Notes: a model not told the origin generated them from the sequence alone. A stretch of DNA of 64,000 bases from Gibbula magus (GCA_936450465.1 OW388302.1:56548959-56612958), one strand, 5' to 3'; shown: positions 44,265 through 56,045, counted from the stretch's first letter. Program-made: numbers and translations.

Positions 44265-44413
44265 AATATTCTCCTTTAACCTTTTCCTTATGGATAATTA
44301 ATAACATGATTCCTGATTAGCTTCAGAGCCAGTGGCTCTATTTTTTTACAAAGTAATTGTTTTCATATTGTGTTAACTGTTACTGTAAAATATACCCCAT
44401 GTATTTGTTACAG

Positions 44414-44689
44414 AAATGATCAAGAATTAATCTAATGGATGGATGTTATGGAAGGGGTAAGTATGAATACATGTATATTTTTTTCTTTTTTTTATACATT
44501 TTTTTGAATTGAATAGGTGTTTTCATTTTATTACCTAACTAATTAAAAATTTTAAAACGGACTGAAATTTTATGAAATATGTAATTGTTTGTTTGTTTGT
44601 TTGTTTTTTAACAGCAGCAACAACTAATGACAGGATCAGCTGCAGCAGCATCTGGAACAGTACCCGCCCAAATGACTATTATTTTTTAA
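44414..44689 (+). CDS. Candidate micro-exons, paralogues of those at 16280-16540
   Basis: Exon 44414-44456 (43 nt, acceptor TTGTTACAG, donor GTAAGT) has the same length and phase as 16498-16540 and begins NDQELI, like DDQEII. In that frame it then meets TAA, so this paralogue would end here or is dead. A further segment from 44615 behind TTTTTTAACAG encodes QQQLMTGSAAAASGTVPAQM and then a stop, matching the Gln-rich exon at 16280. No family recognised. Confidence 0.42.
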
Positions 44690-45534
44690 ACCCGCACTTC
44701 TTCATCCAGGATGATAATTTTCTATAGCCCTTGTGAGAAGGCACAGACCTTATTTAGTTGACACATTGATGACAGACCAGAGATAAGGAGATATGCTATT
44801 TATTAGGCCGGGTCTGTATGTTGACATTCACTATAAACATATCTTGTCATGTATAGGCACACAATATTGTGCCAGCATAGGTGTGACAGTACATGAACAA
44901 CGGTTTTGAAACATTCTCGCAAAATAAAATAGTTTATTAATATATTAAAACTAATGTCCGATTGCGATTTTGTGTTTTTTGGTACTTTTTTTACCACATA
45001 GCTGTTTCCATGGTGTGTTGATTCAATGTCGTTACTGGTTGACAGACCCTGTGTGCTGCTGACCCAATGCTCTCAGTGGTCTCAGCTAATAGCCATGCGG
45101 AGAGTGATACACTAAATATATGCGACAGTTCAAGACGCCTTATCAGGAACTACAGGAGATACAAAAGTTTTAGCCAAATATGTTTATTGTACTGTTTCAT
45201 GCAAAACAGCTACATATTGGCTTTATTATTGAATTTTTTATGGCTGCATTCTAGGATCATGGTATGGGTTATCTCCCTTTGACTTCCAGGGCATTCTGTT
45301 TTCGGTTTCGGGTTCTTGGTTTTCAGTTCAACATGGCGTCTATGCACGTTTTCGGCATTGCAGATCATGCACCATTTAGGAAATTCATAGGTACCAAAGT
45401 GTATGTATTCCTTTATTCATCGACAAAATATGTTTACAACACTTCTATCATGTAATGATTACACAAACTCGTGTAAATTTTGGTAAATCTTTGTTTTTAT
45501 AAATTTGGCATAGTACCACGTGGTTTCGCGCTCA
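44690..45534. other. No gene seen; possible 5' LTR of the BEL/Pao relic
   Basis: This stretch precedes a primer-binding-site-like sequence and ends in GCGCTCA, compatible with an LTR ending in CA. No second LTR is present to confirm it. Confidence 0.3.
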
Positions 45535-45551
45535 TGGCGCCCAGTGATGGG
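45535..45551 (+). other. Putative retrotransposon primer-binding site
   Basis: TGGCGCCCAGTGATGGG resembles tRNA-complementary primer sites, which begin TGGCGCCC. It lies directly after a CA dinucleotide and 320 bp before the gag-like frame at 45872. Confidence 0.4.
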
Positions 45552-45871
45552 TATATTTCCTTTTTTTTATAATTTTAACCATCCTTGTACACTATCTTTA
45601 TGATATCTAATTTTGGATTAACAAATGTGAAGCGGCAGTAAAATATTAATCTGCATTGTCCATACAGCTTTCTTTGAAAATTGATATGTAAGCAAACGTG
45701 TTTTTGAATTGACATTGTGCTCTAAAAACATACTGAATTTACCTTCTTTGTATTTTTATAAATAGAAAATAAAAGAATGAAGTGGAACATGACTTATTTC
45801 TCGTGTTACCCAGGGAGGCCGGGGTTATCTGCATATAAAACAGAACAGTAAAAGAACTTTGAGCATCAAAG

Positions 45872-48574
45872 ATGGCAGGCGAGGATTCACAGGAGGAGGC
45901 ATTTCATCTAGATTCAGATAATATAGAGGAAGTTGTGTTGTCAGGACAACGTGTTAGAAAATTAACTTTAAAGGGTCAGGCACTCTTTGATGAAAATAAT
46001 GCTAAGTACATTAACAAACTTACAAAACAGACTGAGTATATTGCACAGACATTTAGTCTGACAAACATTCGTTCATGTGACAAAAAGGAACAGTTAGAGT
46101 GCTATATGAGTGATCTTCAAAGGTGTCGTAGTGCTTTTTGTGACATAGCCTCTAATTATGTTGTCTACTTACAACGTGTGAACACGGTAGAAAGCCTCCA
46201 GGCAGAACAACAACATAACTTGGCCAGAAGTAAAACCTTAACAATTGTTAATGAAACTGATGAACTATTAAAGAATATGATTTCTAATGTAGATGAAACA
46301 CACTCCAGAAAATCTTGAAAGTCTGGAAAATCTACGAAGTCAGGGTCTGAACGATCCCAAAGTAGCAGGCACAGTAGTTTCGCAACAATACTTGCAAAGA
46401 AGAGGGCAGAAGCAGAGTCTGCTAAAGTCGGCCTAGCGTATGCACAGAAAGAGGCGGACATCTTGAAGGAAGAAGCCTCGTTGAATGAACGAATGAAGAC
46501 TCAACAAGCCGTGGTTGATAGGAAAAAGACAGAGATGGAGGCCAAGTTACACATCCTGAAGCAAGAAAAAGAAGTTGCTATGACCGAGGCAGAAATTAAG
46601 GTGTTAGAAGAGGCGTGTTCGGAAGAGTCGTGCAGTGACTTTCATTCACTTGATAAATCACTTCCACAAGAATCGGCGAGAGACAGGACAGAGAGATACA
46701 TTTCTGACCATCTTGCTCATGTGACAATTTCAAATGATCATGGTGACACACATGTTAAACATGAACACTTAGAATTAGGTCATTCAGGCAATATTAATTC
46801 AGGTCACACGACCACAGGTCGGGTGATCACAGATCAGGTTGTTACTAATCATACAAATGATCATGGTGACACACATGTTGACAATAATGTGAAGTTTTCA
46901 CATGTTGAGCAGGAACATTCAGAACTAGGTCATTCGGGAATTATTAATTCAGGTCACATGACCACAGGTCGGGTGATCACAGATCAGGTTGTTACTAATC
47001 ATGCATATGATCAGGCTTCAGAACCCTCAAAGTTCTTGTTGAAGAAAGATTTGTTGTTAACCAGGTTCAGCAATTTTAACGATAGACCAGAATCATATGC
47101 CATGTGGAAATCTAGTTTCTTTAGTGTGATTAGTGAGTTGAATGTGTCTGCTATTGAGGAGCTTGATTTTCTGCTCAAGTGGCTCGGCCCCGAGTCTAGG
47201 AAATCTGCGCAGAGTCTACGCTCAGCAAATTTTCATGACCCAGTAAAAGGTTTGATTCAGGTGTGGAATAGAATTGAGTAACGATATGGTGTCCCTGTCA
47301 TGGTGGAGGCCTCATTGAATAGGAGAATTGCTAATTTTCCAAAAATTGGCTACAAAGATCACACGAGGCTGTATGAACTGTCTGATCTATTATCAGAGAT
47401 TGAGTGCACAAAAAGTGATCCCAATTACCAAGCTGTTTTGGCATATTTCGACTCTTCCTCAGGTGTTAACCCGATTGTTAACAAATTGCCAAACAACATT
47501 ATTGACAGGTGGACAAATCATGCATTCAGATATAAGGAGAAATGGTCTGTTCCATTTCCTCCCTTTTCAGAATGTGTGCAGTTTGTACGTGACATCAGTA
47601 GGCTACGAAACGATCCATGTTTCATGTATGAATCTCACCAACAGCAACTGGGCCCTCAAAGGAACCACAAACCCGCATCAGTGAACACCCGGAAAACTGA
47701 CGTCTCAACTTCTTCGAAAAAACCACAGTGGAACTCTAGGAATGATGGAGAGTTTTGCCCTCTGCATCTAAACTTGCGTCACACACTGAATGACTGTAGA
47801 ACTTTCACATCTATGCCTTTTCAGGAAAGAAAAGATTTTCTCATGAGACGGGGAATGTGTTTTAGGTGCTGTTTATCCAGACATCTTGCCAGTGAATGCA
47901 CTGAAAATTGTCAGTGCCAAGAGTGTGGAAGTAGGAGACATGCAACAGCTTTGCATATTGAACAAGGTAATGAACCCTCAAGAAATATCGGAACTTCGTC
48001 AGGTCCAAATACCAACCCCAAACCACAGACAGACAAGAAGGTTGAGAACTCTAACAAGAATTCAGTAGCATCTTTGTCAACTAAGTGCACTCAGGTGTGT
48101 AACGGTTCATTTCAAGGGAGGTCATGTGCGAAACATATCCTCGTACGGGTGTATCCTAAGGGTCAATCTGAAAGGGCAGTGCTCATGTATGCTTCCATTG
48201 ATGATCAAAGCAATGCATCTTTGTGTAAGACAACATTCTTTGAAACATTTGACATTGAGGGAAATACAGTACCGTATACATTGTCTTCATGTGGCGGTCG
48301 TGTGGAGACTTTAGGTCGACGTGCATACGGATTCACCATTGAATCTATGGATGGAAATCAGGCGTTTGAACTCCCAACACTGATTGAGTGTAACGATATC
48401 CCAGATCACAATGATGAGATTCCAACCCCAGAGGTGGCACTCAATCACTCTCACCTACAACCCATAGCTAGATGTATAGCGCCATTGGACACAACTGCTA
48501 CTATCCAGATTCTGATCGGACGTGACCTTCCAGAGGTACATCACGTGTTGGATCAGATCACAGGACCTTCCTAA
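45872..48574 (+). pseudogene. BEL/Pao retrotransposon gag-protease region with in-frame stops
   Basis: One continuous reading frame broken only by TGA at 46316-46318 and TAA at 47279-47281, ending at TAA 48572-48574; frame similarity continues to about 48745. The order is an N-terminal helical Gag region, a coiled coil (AEAESAKVGLAYAQKEADIL), a His-rich stretch in which about 42 residues are tandemly duplicated (46736-47005), the DUF1759-type capsid region (LLTRFSNFNDRPESYAMWKS), a knuckle CFRCCLSRHLASEC, and the aspartic protease region of Pao elements (MYASIDDQSNASL, with the D residues replacing the usual DTGS-type site). No RT or integrase follows, so the element is 3'-truncated and inactive. 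Confidence 0.8.
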
Positions 48575-48749
48575 TCCCCTTACGCACAGAGACTCCCGTT
48601 AGGCTGGGTGATAGTGGGTGAAGTATGTCTTGGCAGGATCCATCCCCCCTCATCAGTGTATGTGAGCAAGACTCATGTTCTGGACAATGGACGGACATCA
48701 ATTTGTGAGCCATGCCCTAACCGTTTACAACTGAAGGACAGTTAAAACT

Positions 48750-49612
48750 CTACATGGCTACCCGACATTCATGATAGAATCTTCACAGTCACCCGTGAAG
48801 ATGATATGCCTGGCCTTGATCAAATAATCCAACGGAGGTACTGCACCTTGATAATGCGAACAAAACTATTACCTGTAACTCACTCGACTGATGTACGATA
48901 CCTCAATTATCTTTGTATTTAATCATTATTCTTCGTAATGAAAAGTAAGAGGGGATTTTCTGAAGTGTGAATACAAAAATGTAAAAAACGTAACTCTGTA
49001 GCCCTGAATATGAAATTCATTCAAATGACGTCACCAAAGTCGACTTATATCATTTGGAGAAGTATCGCAAGCGTTGTTCTCGAAATTGGGTTCAGGATTT
49101 CCCTGTTTTGCAGTTTCTTGGTTATTGGTGACACTAGCTACTCACTATACTATTCTTCAATATCATAGTGAAAAGTAATAGAGATAATTAATTCCGATGA
49201 ATAAATTAGAAAAACGGTTCTTACGTACGGAAAGTTCCGAGAATTGACGAAGCTTGAAAACAGTAGCAATGGCAGTCGTACAATACTGAACAGGCCGCGC
49301 AATATGGAATTTGTAGAAATTGTTTTACAATCCTAAATTTACAAGCGTATATATATGATAACTATACAACTAGGAGAACGGCAGGTGTCTGGTCGCCATC
49401 AAGAGCATTTCTATTGTATTGCAGTAGTGAACAAAGTCATTTCAATTCTAATAGACATATTTGCTTTAAGTAACCTTAATCTAACGGTAACCTCTAAAGA
49501 CATTCGGTGTTAAAGGAGGCAGTAGTATGTTTTATTTAATATACATATTATTACAAAACCATAATTAATTGAAACCGTTCGAAAAATAATGCTATTTTGC
49601 CCAAATACTTAC
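48750..49612. other. No gene seen
   Basis: The end of BEL/Pao similarity, then unassigned AT-rich DNA; it may hold the first intron of the gene beginning at 49964 (minus strand). Confidence 0.5.
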
Positions 49613-49964
49613 CACATATTGCCCCGTTAACTTCAATACTCCGGTTTCCAGTATCATGTATAGAGGTGCATTCTGCATTTCCGCCTAGAATCAGCTTTAG
49701 TTCTGGGAAATCATTGGCAGAAATACGGAGATTGTCTCTTTTCCCGTCGAGCAGGATAACGTTCACAGATGGGTAAAATTTTCTGTAGTTCTCCCATTTC
49801 GTACAAACTTTTACGATTTTTCTACATAAAATTTTAGTAACTGGATAGCTCCAGCGTGGATAGGGCTTACACCCGTAGGAAAATACAAGTGTAACGCGTT
49901 TGCAGCTTTCGGAGAGTACACAGTGGATACATCCCAAAATTAACATGTAATGATGATATCTCAT
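49613..49964 (-). CDS. Probable first coding exon of a secreted protein
   Basis: The minus-strand ATG at 49964 opens a signal-peptide-like start (MRYHHYMLILGCIHCVLSES). A Cys-containing ectodomain follows with KPYPRWSYPVTKILCRKIV, VNVILLDGKRDNLRIS and FPELKLILGGNAECTS. The frame runs into a consensus donor GTAAGT at 49612, so the exon ends at 49613 in phase 1. A TATTTAAAT box lies about 65 bp upstream of the ATG (near 50025), as expected for a TATA promoter. No family recognised; the hydrophobic ladder is vaguely leucine-rich-repeat-like. The rest of the gene should lie at lower coordinates and was not found. Confidence 0.45.
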
Positions 49965-50049
49965 TGTTCTGTGCCTAAACGTAGTTGTGCGAATAAAATT
50001 CTCAATGAGCCCTCATTTAAATACTATTTCAGTCAATAAAGGCGAAGAC

Positions 50050-51177
50050 GAAAATAATTTCGTTTCCCGTTACATCACAACGCAGTTTGAACATAGTTAG
50101 AGATGTCATTCCAGCACTCGTTTGGCTTATGCAACATGAAATAACCTAAACTTAGCCTTATTAACAAGTGCGATGATGATAAAACTTGAATAATGACCGA
50201 TGACAGCTCAACATCCTGTTGTGACAGTTCAACTTTATTAATTGCTTCTGACCATGCAGATTTGATGTACATAGGGCCTATGCACAATTCGCATAACTAA
50301 TAGTTTAATTACTTTAAAATATCTTAATATTAGAAATATAACATTTTGTATGTTTGTGTTTATGATAATAATAAGCAACTTAAGTAACGAGATCACACAT
50401 GTTGATGATCTAAATGGCAAGTTAGATTATACTTGTATGATAATTAAATAAACCTTTTAAACAATATTACGTCAAGAAAGATCTTTTTATTTGGTGTTTT
50501 AATGTCCAAAACTGCTTTTGCGTATAAGGCGGGCACTGATGTCCGTTAATCGTTGCTTTCTAGCAAATAGCGTTGCGCAGTTTTTATTCGTTTTTGCATT
50601 TATGAATTAGTCAATAACTCATGGACACATTAACAGCATTTTTAACAATATATGTTACAACTCCGACAATGTATCGTTAAAACAACAATTCTACCACAGA
50701 CAATGGCTTTTCTAATATGAGTTTTGTTTATCTTTAAAGTTACATAATAGTTATCAAATTGTAGATTACTTGCTTTTCGCGGCATGTCTTGATATTCTAC
50801 ATAAACGTTTCAAGGCAACACCTAACTAAAGAAAATTTACTCATCCACCTTTGTTGTTCAGGTAATTGAAGATGAATTCAAAGAAATGCCATATTCTTAT
50901 CAGCATATATTTGCTTGTAAATTAATAATAATGAAACTTTCGATATTTTGTTTAGAAATATTTATATTTTTTTGCATAATTTCATCTCATATGTCAACAG
51001 GGGACACTTGGTGAGACAAAGAACACACTCCTACAAACTGGAGTTGTTTCTTTAGATGAAACGCACATAGTGTGCATTGTTCAAATATGCATGGTTTATA
51101 CATTTAGTCTAAACATGTGTTAGTGGGTTAATGGTAGTAACGATTGTATCTTATTTCCTGCGTGTGTTTAAGTGGCT
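50050..51177. other. AT-rich DNA, no gene seen
   Basis: No supported feature beyond the promoter-like TATTTAAAT at its left edge. Confidence 0.5.
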
Positions 51178-51420
51178 ACCGGGAACATTCATATGTATAC
51201 ACACCCATCAACCGGGAACATTCATATGTATACACACTTATCAACCGGGGACATTCATATATACACACACACCTATCAACCGGGGACATGTGGTAAATAA
51301 GAACCCGGTACGTACGGGTTATGGAAAATAATGACGCGAAGGCGTAGCCCGAGCAGAGGTATTTTTTTAAAAAGACAAGCAATCGGGTTATTATTTGGGT
51401 TACACTCCCGCGAAACACTC
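51178..51420. repeat. ACCGGGGACATTCATAT repeat module, copy 1
   Basis: Three or four short units ending in (A)CCGGGGACATTCATAT with ACACAC spacers. A palindrome CCCGGTACGTACGGG follows, then GACGCGAAGGCGTAGCCCGA and TACACTCCCGCGAAACACTC. The same module recurs at 52137. Confidence 0.8.
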
Positions 51421-52136
51421 CTGCAATTGTTTCAACTTAATTTGTTTATAAATAATTAAGTTATAAACGTTTTAGTGATTTATTCTGCGATTTTCATATT
51501 TTTTATAAGAGTAAACATTCAGACGATTTCCAATAAAATCCTGCTTCGAGGCAATCGTTTTATCATTTTGCTTTCACTCCCGTGAAACACTCCTGCGGTG
51601 ATTTAAACTAAAACATTATGTATAGATTTATCTATAAACGTTTCATATTTTGCGGATTTATTATGTCTGAATAATAACAAGTATTTAGACTGCTTACAAT
51701 ACCCAAATGATTAGGGTTTTTAGATCAAATGACTTGAAACCTTACATTAAGAACTAGTTTAAAACAATATGGATATAAATTCATAGGTAAAATACAAACA
51801 AGACACAACAAAATTTTCATCAATTGGCATGGATGCTCGGTAGCGCAACGGGTAATGCGCTGCTTGTCATCATCGGGTTCGATTCCCACTTACGGTGCTC
51901 ATCACTTTCAACTTTCTTGTTTGATTTCATTTCCAAATTTTACAAGTCCAATTGTTTGCCTTTGTTTACAATGTCATAACCAACATGAGTTATGAGATAA
52001 CCAACCTACGCAGTTCGAGCTCAGGGCTTATAACATACAACTTAAATGAAGAAGTGAATAGGGTAAACACCTGAAGCAAGGTAGTTAGCGCGAGTTAAAA
52101 CCAATTAAAAAGAAGGCATATAACCGCCCAAGGGGT
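51421..52136. other. Non-coding DNA between the two repeat modules
   Basis: It has a second CACTCCCGTGAAACACTCCTG motif near 51577 and a tRNA-like sequence at 51838. No gene otherwise. Confidence 0.5.
51838..51905 (+). other. tRNA-like sequence with A and B boxes
   Basis: TCGGTAGCGCAACGGGTAAT (A-box-like, D-arm stem GCGC/GCGC) and CGGGTTCGATTCCCA (B box) are spaced as in a tRNA. The acceptor arms do not pair and the T stem is only three pairs, so it is a tRNA pseudogene or a SINE head rather than a functional tRNA. Confidence 0.45.
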
Positions 52137-52395
52137 TTAATCATATGAATACACACCTATCAACCGGGGACGTTCACATGTATACACACTTATCAACCGG
52201 GGACATTCATATATACACACACACCTATCAACCGGGGACATGTAGTAAATAATAACCCGGTACGTACGGGTTATGGAAAATAACGACGCGAGGGCGTAGC
52301 CCGACCAGAGGTTATTTAAAAACAACGAGGCAATCGGGTTATCATTTGGCTTACACTCCCGCGAAACACTCCTGCAGTGTTTTTTGTAGTTTGGC
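52137..52395. repeat. ACCGGGGACATTCATAT repeat module, copy 2
   Basis: Nearly the same order of blocks as at 51178: CAACCGGGGAC units, GGTACGTACGGGTTATGG, GACGCGAGGGCGTAGCCCGA, CTCCCGCGAAACACTCCTGC. Confidence 0.8.
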
Positions 52396-53119
52396 ATTGT
52401 AAAGGTTTGGTAGAGTGCTCAACATTTGAGGATGGAGCGGGATAGATAGAAATCTGAAAGTCTATTTTATCCTTTAAAATGCACCAGCATGAAACAGAGC
52501 TGTAGTGATAGAGAAATATGATTATGTAGATAAAATAGACTTTCAGACTTCAGAAATAAAATACTTCAGATGACACTCGTTGTAGATATCATTTTAATGA
52601 AGAAGAAAAGAAGAAGAAATGTTTATTAAAATAATTTTTAGTTACAATTTATGTACATTATGTGACACTTTAATCAACATTTTAATGATGACTGGAGGAA
52701 TGGTTCATTGTGAGCTAATCAACTTGACCACTTGTCACATGTCAATTCATCAACGTCTATTATGCATTGTTACATTGTTAAACATGTACCTATATATTAT
52801 ATATATTATTATATATTATATATATATATATATATATACCTATCAACCGGTGACATTCATATGATGAATAACAGAAGAGGAAAATTATTTTATTTAAGTG
52901 TCACATGTTACAATACCAAATAAATACAGATATAAGCATTGTTTATAAGTAATATCCGGCCAATAGGCCTACGAGACACTACATTTTCATTTAAAACGAT
53001 ATATGATAAAATATATTATATAAATATTAAAATACATTGTATAATCATATGTGTACAAAAAATCCACTCATTTTAGAACATTCGTATATTTGTATATTCG
53101 TATATTCGTATTCGAACAT
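52396..53119. other. AT-rich DNA, no gene seen
   Basis: An (AT)n tract lies near 52795-52840, followed by a single CTATCAACCGGTGACATTCA unit. Confidence 0.55.
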
Positions 53120-53282
53120 ATGTTTACACACCTAGCAACCGGGGACATTCATATATATGTAAACACACCTAGCAACCGGGGACATTCATATGTATACACA
53201 CCTAGCAACCGGGGACATTCATATGCATATACACCTAGCAACCGGGGACATTCATATGTATATACACACCTATCAACCGGGG
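53120..53282. repeat. Tandem array, five units of about 33-37 bp
   Basis: Units ACACACCTAGCAACCGGGGA plus CATTCATATGTAT. The last is cut within CAACCGGGG by the truncated LINE copy. Confidence 0.9.
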
Positions 53283-55839
53283 AGTAAACGACCTACAAGA
53301 ATTAACTTAGATAACTGTCGCAAGGCACGAGCTAAAGCTCGACGCACAGTCAACCAACAAAAACGCGAATCTTGGAGAGGCTATGTCTCTAAGATCAATT
53401 CCAGAACACCTATCAGCAAAGTCTGGAATATGATTAGTAGAATTAAAGGTAAAGGTTCCAAATCTACAATAAAACATCTTAAGGTCAATGAGGACCTTCT
53501 TACATCAAAATCTGACATTGCCAATAAGTTGGCTGAAACAATCTCTAAAAATTCTTCATCTGCAAATTATGTCCCTGCTTTCCAAAAGTACCAAAAGGTA
53601 CAGGAAAAACGACCACTTAATTTCAAATCTGACAATGGAGAAGATTATAATGAACACTTCTCCTTGTCAGAGCTGAAAACTGCACTTTCTAAAGCTCATG
53701 ATACAGCAACTGGCCCTGATGAAATCCATTATCAGCTTTTAAAACATTTACCGGAACCTTGCCTTGAGGTTCTACTTCAGGTATTTAATCATATATGGGA
53801 AACAGGTGAATTTCCATCTTGTTGGCACAATGCTACTATTGTGCCAATCCCAAAACCTGGGAAGGATCATACAGACCCTTCCAACTACCGTCCTATAGCC
53901 TTAACAAGTTGCGTATGTAAAACTATGGAACGGATGATCAATGATCGTCTAGTTTGGTACTTGGAAACTAATAAATTACTAACTGATATTCAATGTGGTT
54001 TCCGCAAACAACGTAGTACCACTGATCATCTTGTTCGTTTAGAATCATTTATTCGTGATGCATTTATTAACAAACAACATGCTGTGTCTATCTTTTTCGA
54101 CTTAGAAAAAGCTTATGACACTACATGGAAGCATGGCATCCTAAAAGATTTATTTGAATTTGGCTTGCGAGGTCGTATGCCTCATTTTATTTCCAATTTT
54201 TTACATGATCGCCAATTTAAAGTGCGCGTGGGCTCCACTCTTTCTGATTTCTTTGATCAAGAAATGGGTGTCCCACAAGGTAGCATTTTATCTGTCACAT
54301 TATTTAGCATTAAAATCAACAGCTTGGCTAAAGTCTTAAATGATCATACAGATGGTTCACTTTTTGTGGACGATTTTGGAGTTTCCTGCAGAGGCAAAAA
54401 TATGCCATCAATCGAGCGCCAATTGCAACTCTGCCTCAATAAAATCCATCAATGGTCGTTAGAAAACGGCTTCAAATTTTCCAAAGCTAAAACATCTTGC
54501 GTGCATTTTTGCAATATGCGCAAAATGCACCAAGATCCAGAACTATTTCTGGATAAAACTCCAATCAAAGTCGTTCCTGAGGCCAAGTTTCTTGGTCTTA
54601 CTTTTGACAGTAAATTATCATTTATCCCTCATATCAAAAACCTCAAAGCTAAATGCTTAAAGGCATTAGACCTTTTAAAGGTCGTTTCAAATAATAAATG
54701 GGGTGGAGATGAAGAAACTCTTCTTCATCTCTATCGATCACTCATCCGCTCCAAACTTGATTATGGATCCATAATATATGGATCTGCCCGCCCCTCATAT
54801 ATCAAAATGCTAGATACAATCCACCATCAAGGTCTCAGGCTTTGTCTTGGGGCCTTCAGGACTTCACCTGTTGAAAGCCTATACGTTGAAGCTGATGAGC
54901 CATCTCTTGAAGATCGGCGCATCAAGCTAGCACTTCAATATATAACTAAACTTAAAGCCAACCCTTGTAATCCTGCATACAACTGCGTATTCAACCCTGA
55001 ATACCAGCAGTTGTATAACTCAAAACCTAAAGCAATTCCACCACTCGGTATCAGACTTCAACAAAATGTTGAAGATTGTGATATCGACCTAACAACAATA
55101 GCAGAGCACGGTCTGCTTGCCACTCCGCCATGGCAGCTGGTGAGGCCCCGTGTCAACCTCTCTCTATCTACTCATAAAAAATCAAATACAGACCAATTAA
55201 TATTTCGACAGGCATTTTTTGAACTTCGTAATTTTTTCGCAGATTATAAACCAATTTACACTGACGGTTCTAAAGATGGACCCACAGTTGCAGCAGCAAC
55301 TGTGACTCCTTCAACAACATATGCTTCAAGGCTGCATGATGGCAGCAGCATCTTTACTGCAGAAGCTAAGGCCATCCTTAAGGCCGTCCATCACATTAAA
55401 AACTCAACCCCTAATAATTACATTATTTTTTCCGATTCCCTTTCTTGCCTACAAGCAATTAAAAACTGTAAGAGTGATCACCCAATTATCAGGGATATTT
55501 TATTACTTCATAATTCTTGTCTCCAATGCGACATCGTCTTCTGCTGGCTTCCTAGCCATATGGGTATAAGAGGTAATAACAAAGCTGACTCGGCAGCTAA
55601 ATCAGCATTAAACCTCAAACATATTTCTCCCACTAAAGTTCCATATACGGATTCTAAACCTGCTATTAAATCTTACATTAAAGAACGTTGGAAGTCCCAA
55701 TGGGACCAACAACATAATAACAAACTTCACACTATTCAACCTCATTTAGGATACAAATCTCTATCATCTTTCACCCGGCAGGAAGCTTGTGTCCTACGAC
55801 GATGTCGTATTGGACACTCTCATCTTACACACTCATATC
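53283..55839 (+). pseudogene. 5'-truncated LINE copy, interrupted by the Polinton-like element
   Basis: Matches 37689-40235 of the full-length LINE with only scattered differences (for example GEFPSCWHN versus GEFPSCWHT). It begins in the ORF2 linker after the endonuclease and contains all of the RT and RNase H, including the same FVDD box. It stops abruptly after ACTCATATC at 55839, where the inverted repeat of the next element begins. The remaining 3' end should lie beyond the window. Truncation and interruption make it non-functional. Confidence 0.93.
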
Positions 55840-55842
55840 AGT

Positions 55843-56045
55843 AGTTAGGGCAAATTGCTCGATGAGCGCACACCGAAAAAAAAATTTCCCCAGGGTGGGG
55901 GTAGTAGGGGGGTATGGGGAAAAGGGTAAAATAAAAAAATTATAGGATCTGTAATCGAGATGTTTCTAGGATTTGGGGTGAGAGAAAAAAAAGTTAAATT
56001 TTGAGGGTGTATTTTACAAGGTTAAGAGTGAAATTTACAAGGTTA
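55843..56045. repeat. Left terminal inverted repeat
   Basis: Starts AGTTAGGGCAAATTGCTCGA and matches the reverse complement of 63797-64000 almost perfectly for the first 165 bp, then with a few differences. It carries two copies of TTTACAAGGTTAA near its inner end and a G-rich block at 55893-55919. Confidence 0.95.
55893..55919 (+). other. G-quadruplex-type motif in the terminal repeat
   Basis: Four G tracts of 3, 5, 6 and 4 separated by 1-5 nt (GGGTGGGGG, TAGTA, GGGGGG, TAT, GGGG). The inverted copy is at 63924-63950. Confidence 0.85.

Larger units (their letters stand above)
41654..44275. mobile_element. TTAA-flanked non-autonomous DNA transposon candidate
   Basis: Left end TTAA-AGGAGAATATT (41650-41664), right end AATATTCTCCT-TTAA (44265-44279): an 11-bp inverted repeat directly inside TTAA duplications. 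TTAA targets are used by piggyBac and Kolobok; an AGG start is more Kolobok-like. The 2.6-kb interior has no transposase. The outer DNA belongs to an R1 element, which supports the boundaries. Confidence 0.45.
34389..44350. mobile_element. R1-family element, copy 3, interrupted twice
   Basis: Starts TTTTTAGCTCATCAGG at about 34389. R1 text resumes after the LINE (40655 on), and the characteristic 3' hairpin CAGAGCCAGTGGCTCTATTT is at about 44330-44348. Subtracting the LINE (34806-40642) and the TTAA-flanked element (41654-44275) leaves about 1.5 kb, close to the intact R1 length. Confidence 0.65.

Noticed and set aside
51838..51905. A functional tRNA gene
   Set aside because: Acceptor arms do not pair and the T stem is incomplete, although A and B boxes are present.
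51178..53282. CRISPR-like array of regularly spaced repeats
   Set aside because: Spacers are the same ACACAC-type text and the genome is animal; these are tandem repeats.
53190..55844. A fused ORF starting in the tandem array and continuing into the LINE
   Set aside because: The first about 30 codons are translated array; the fusion is an accident of the 5'-truncated insertion.
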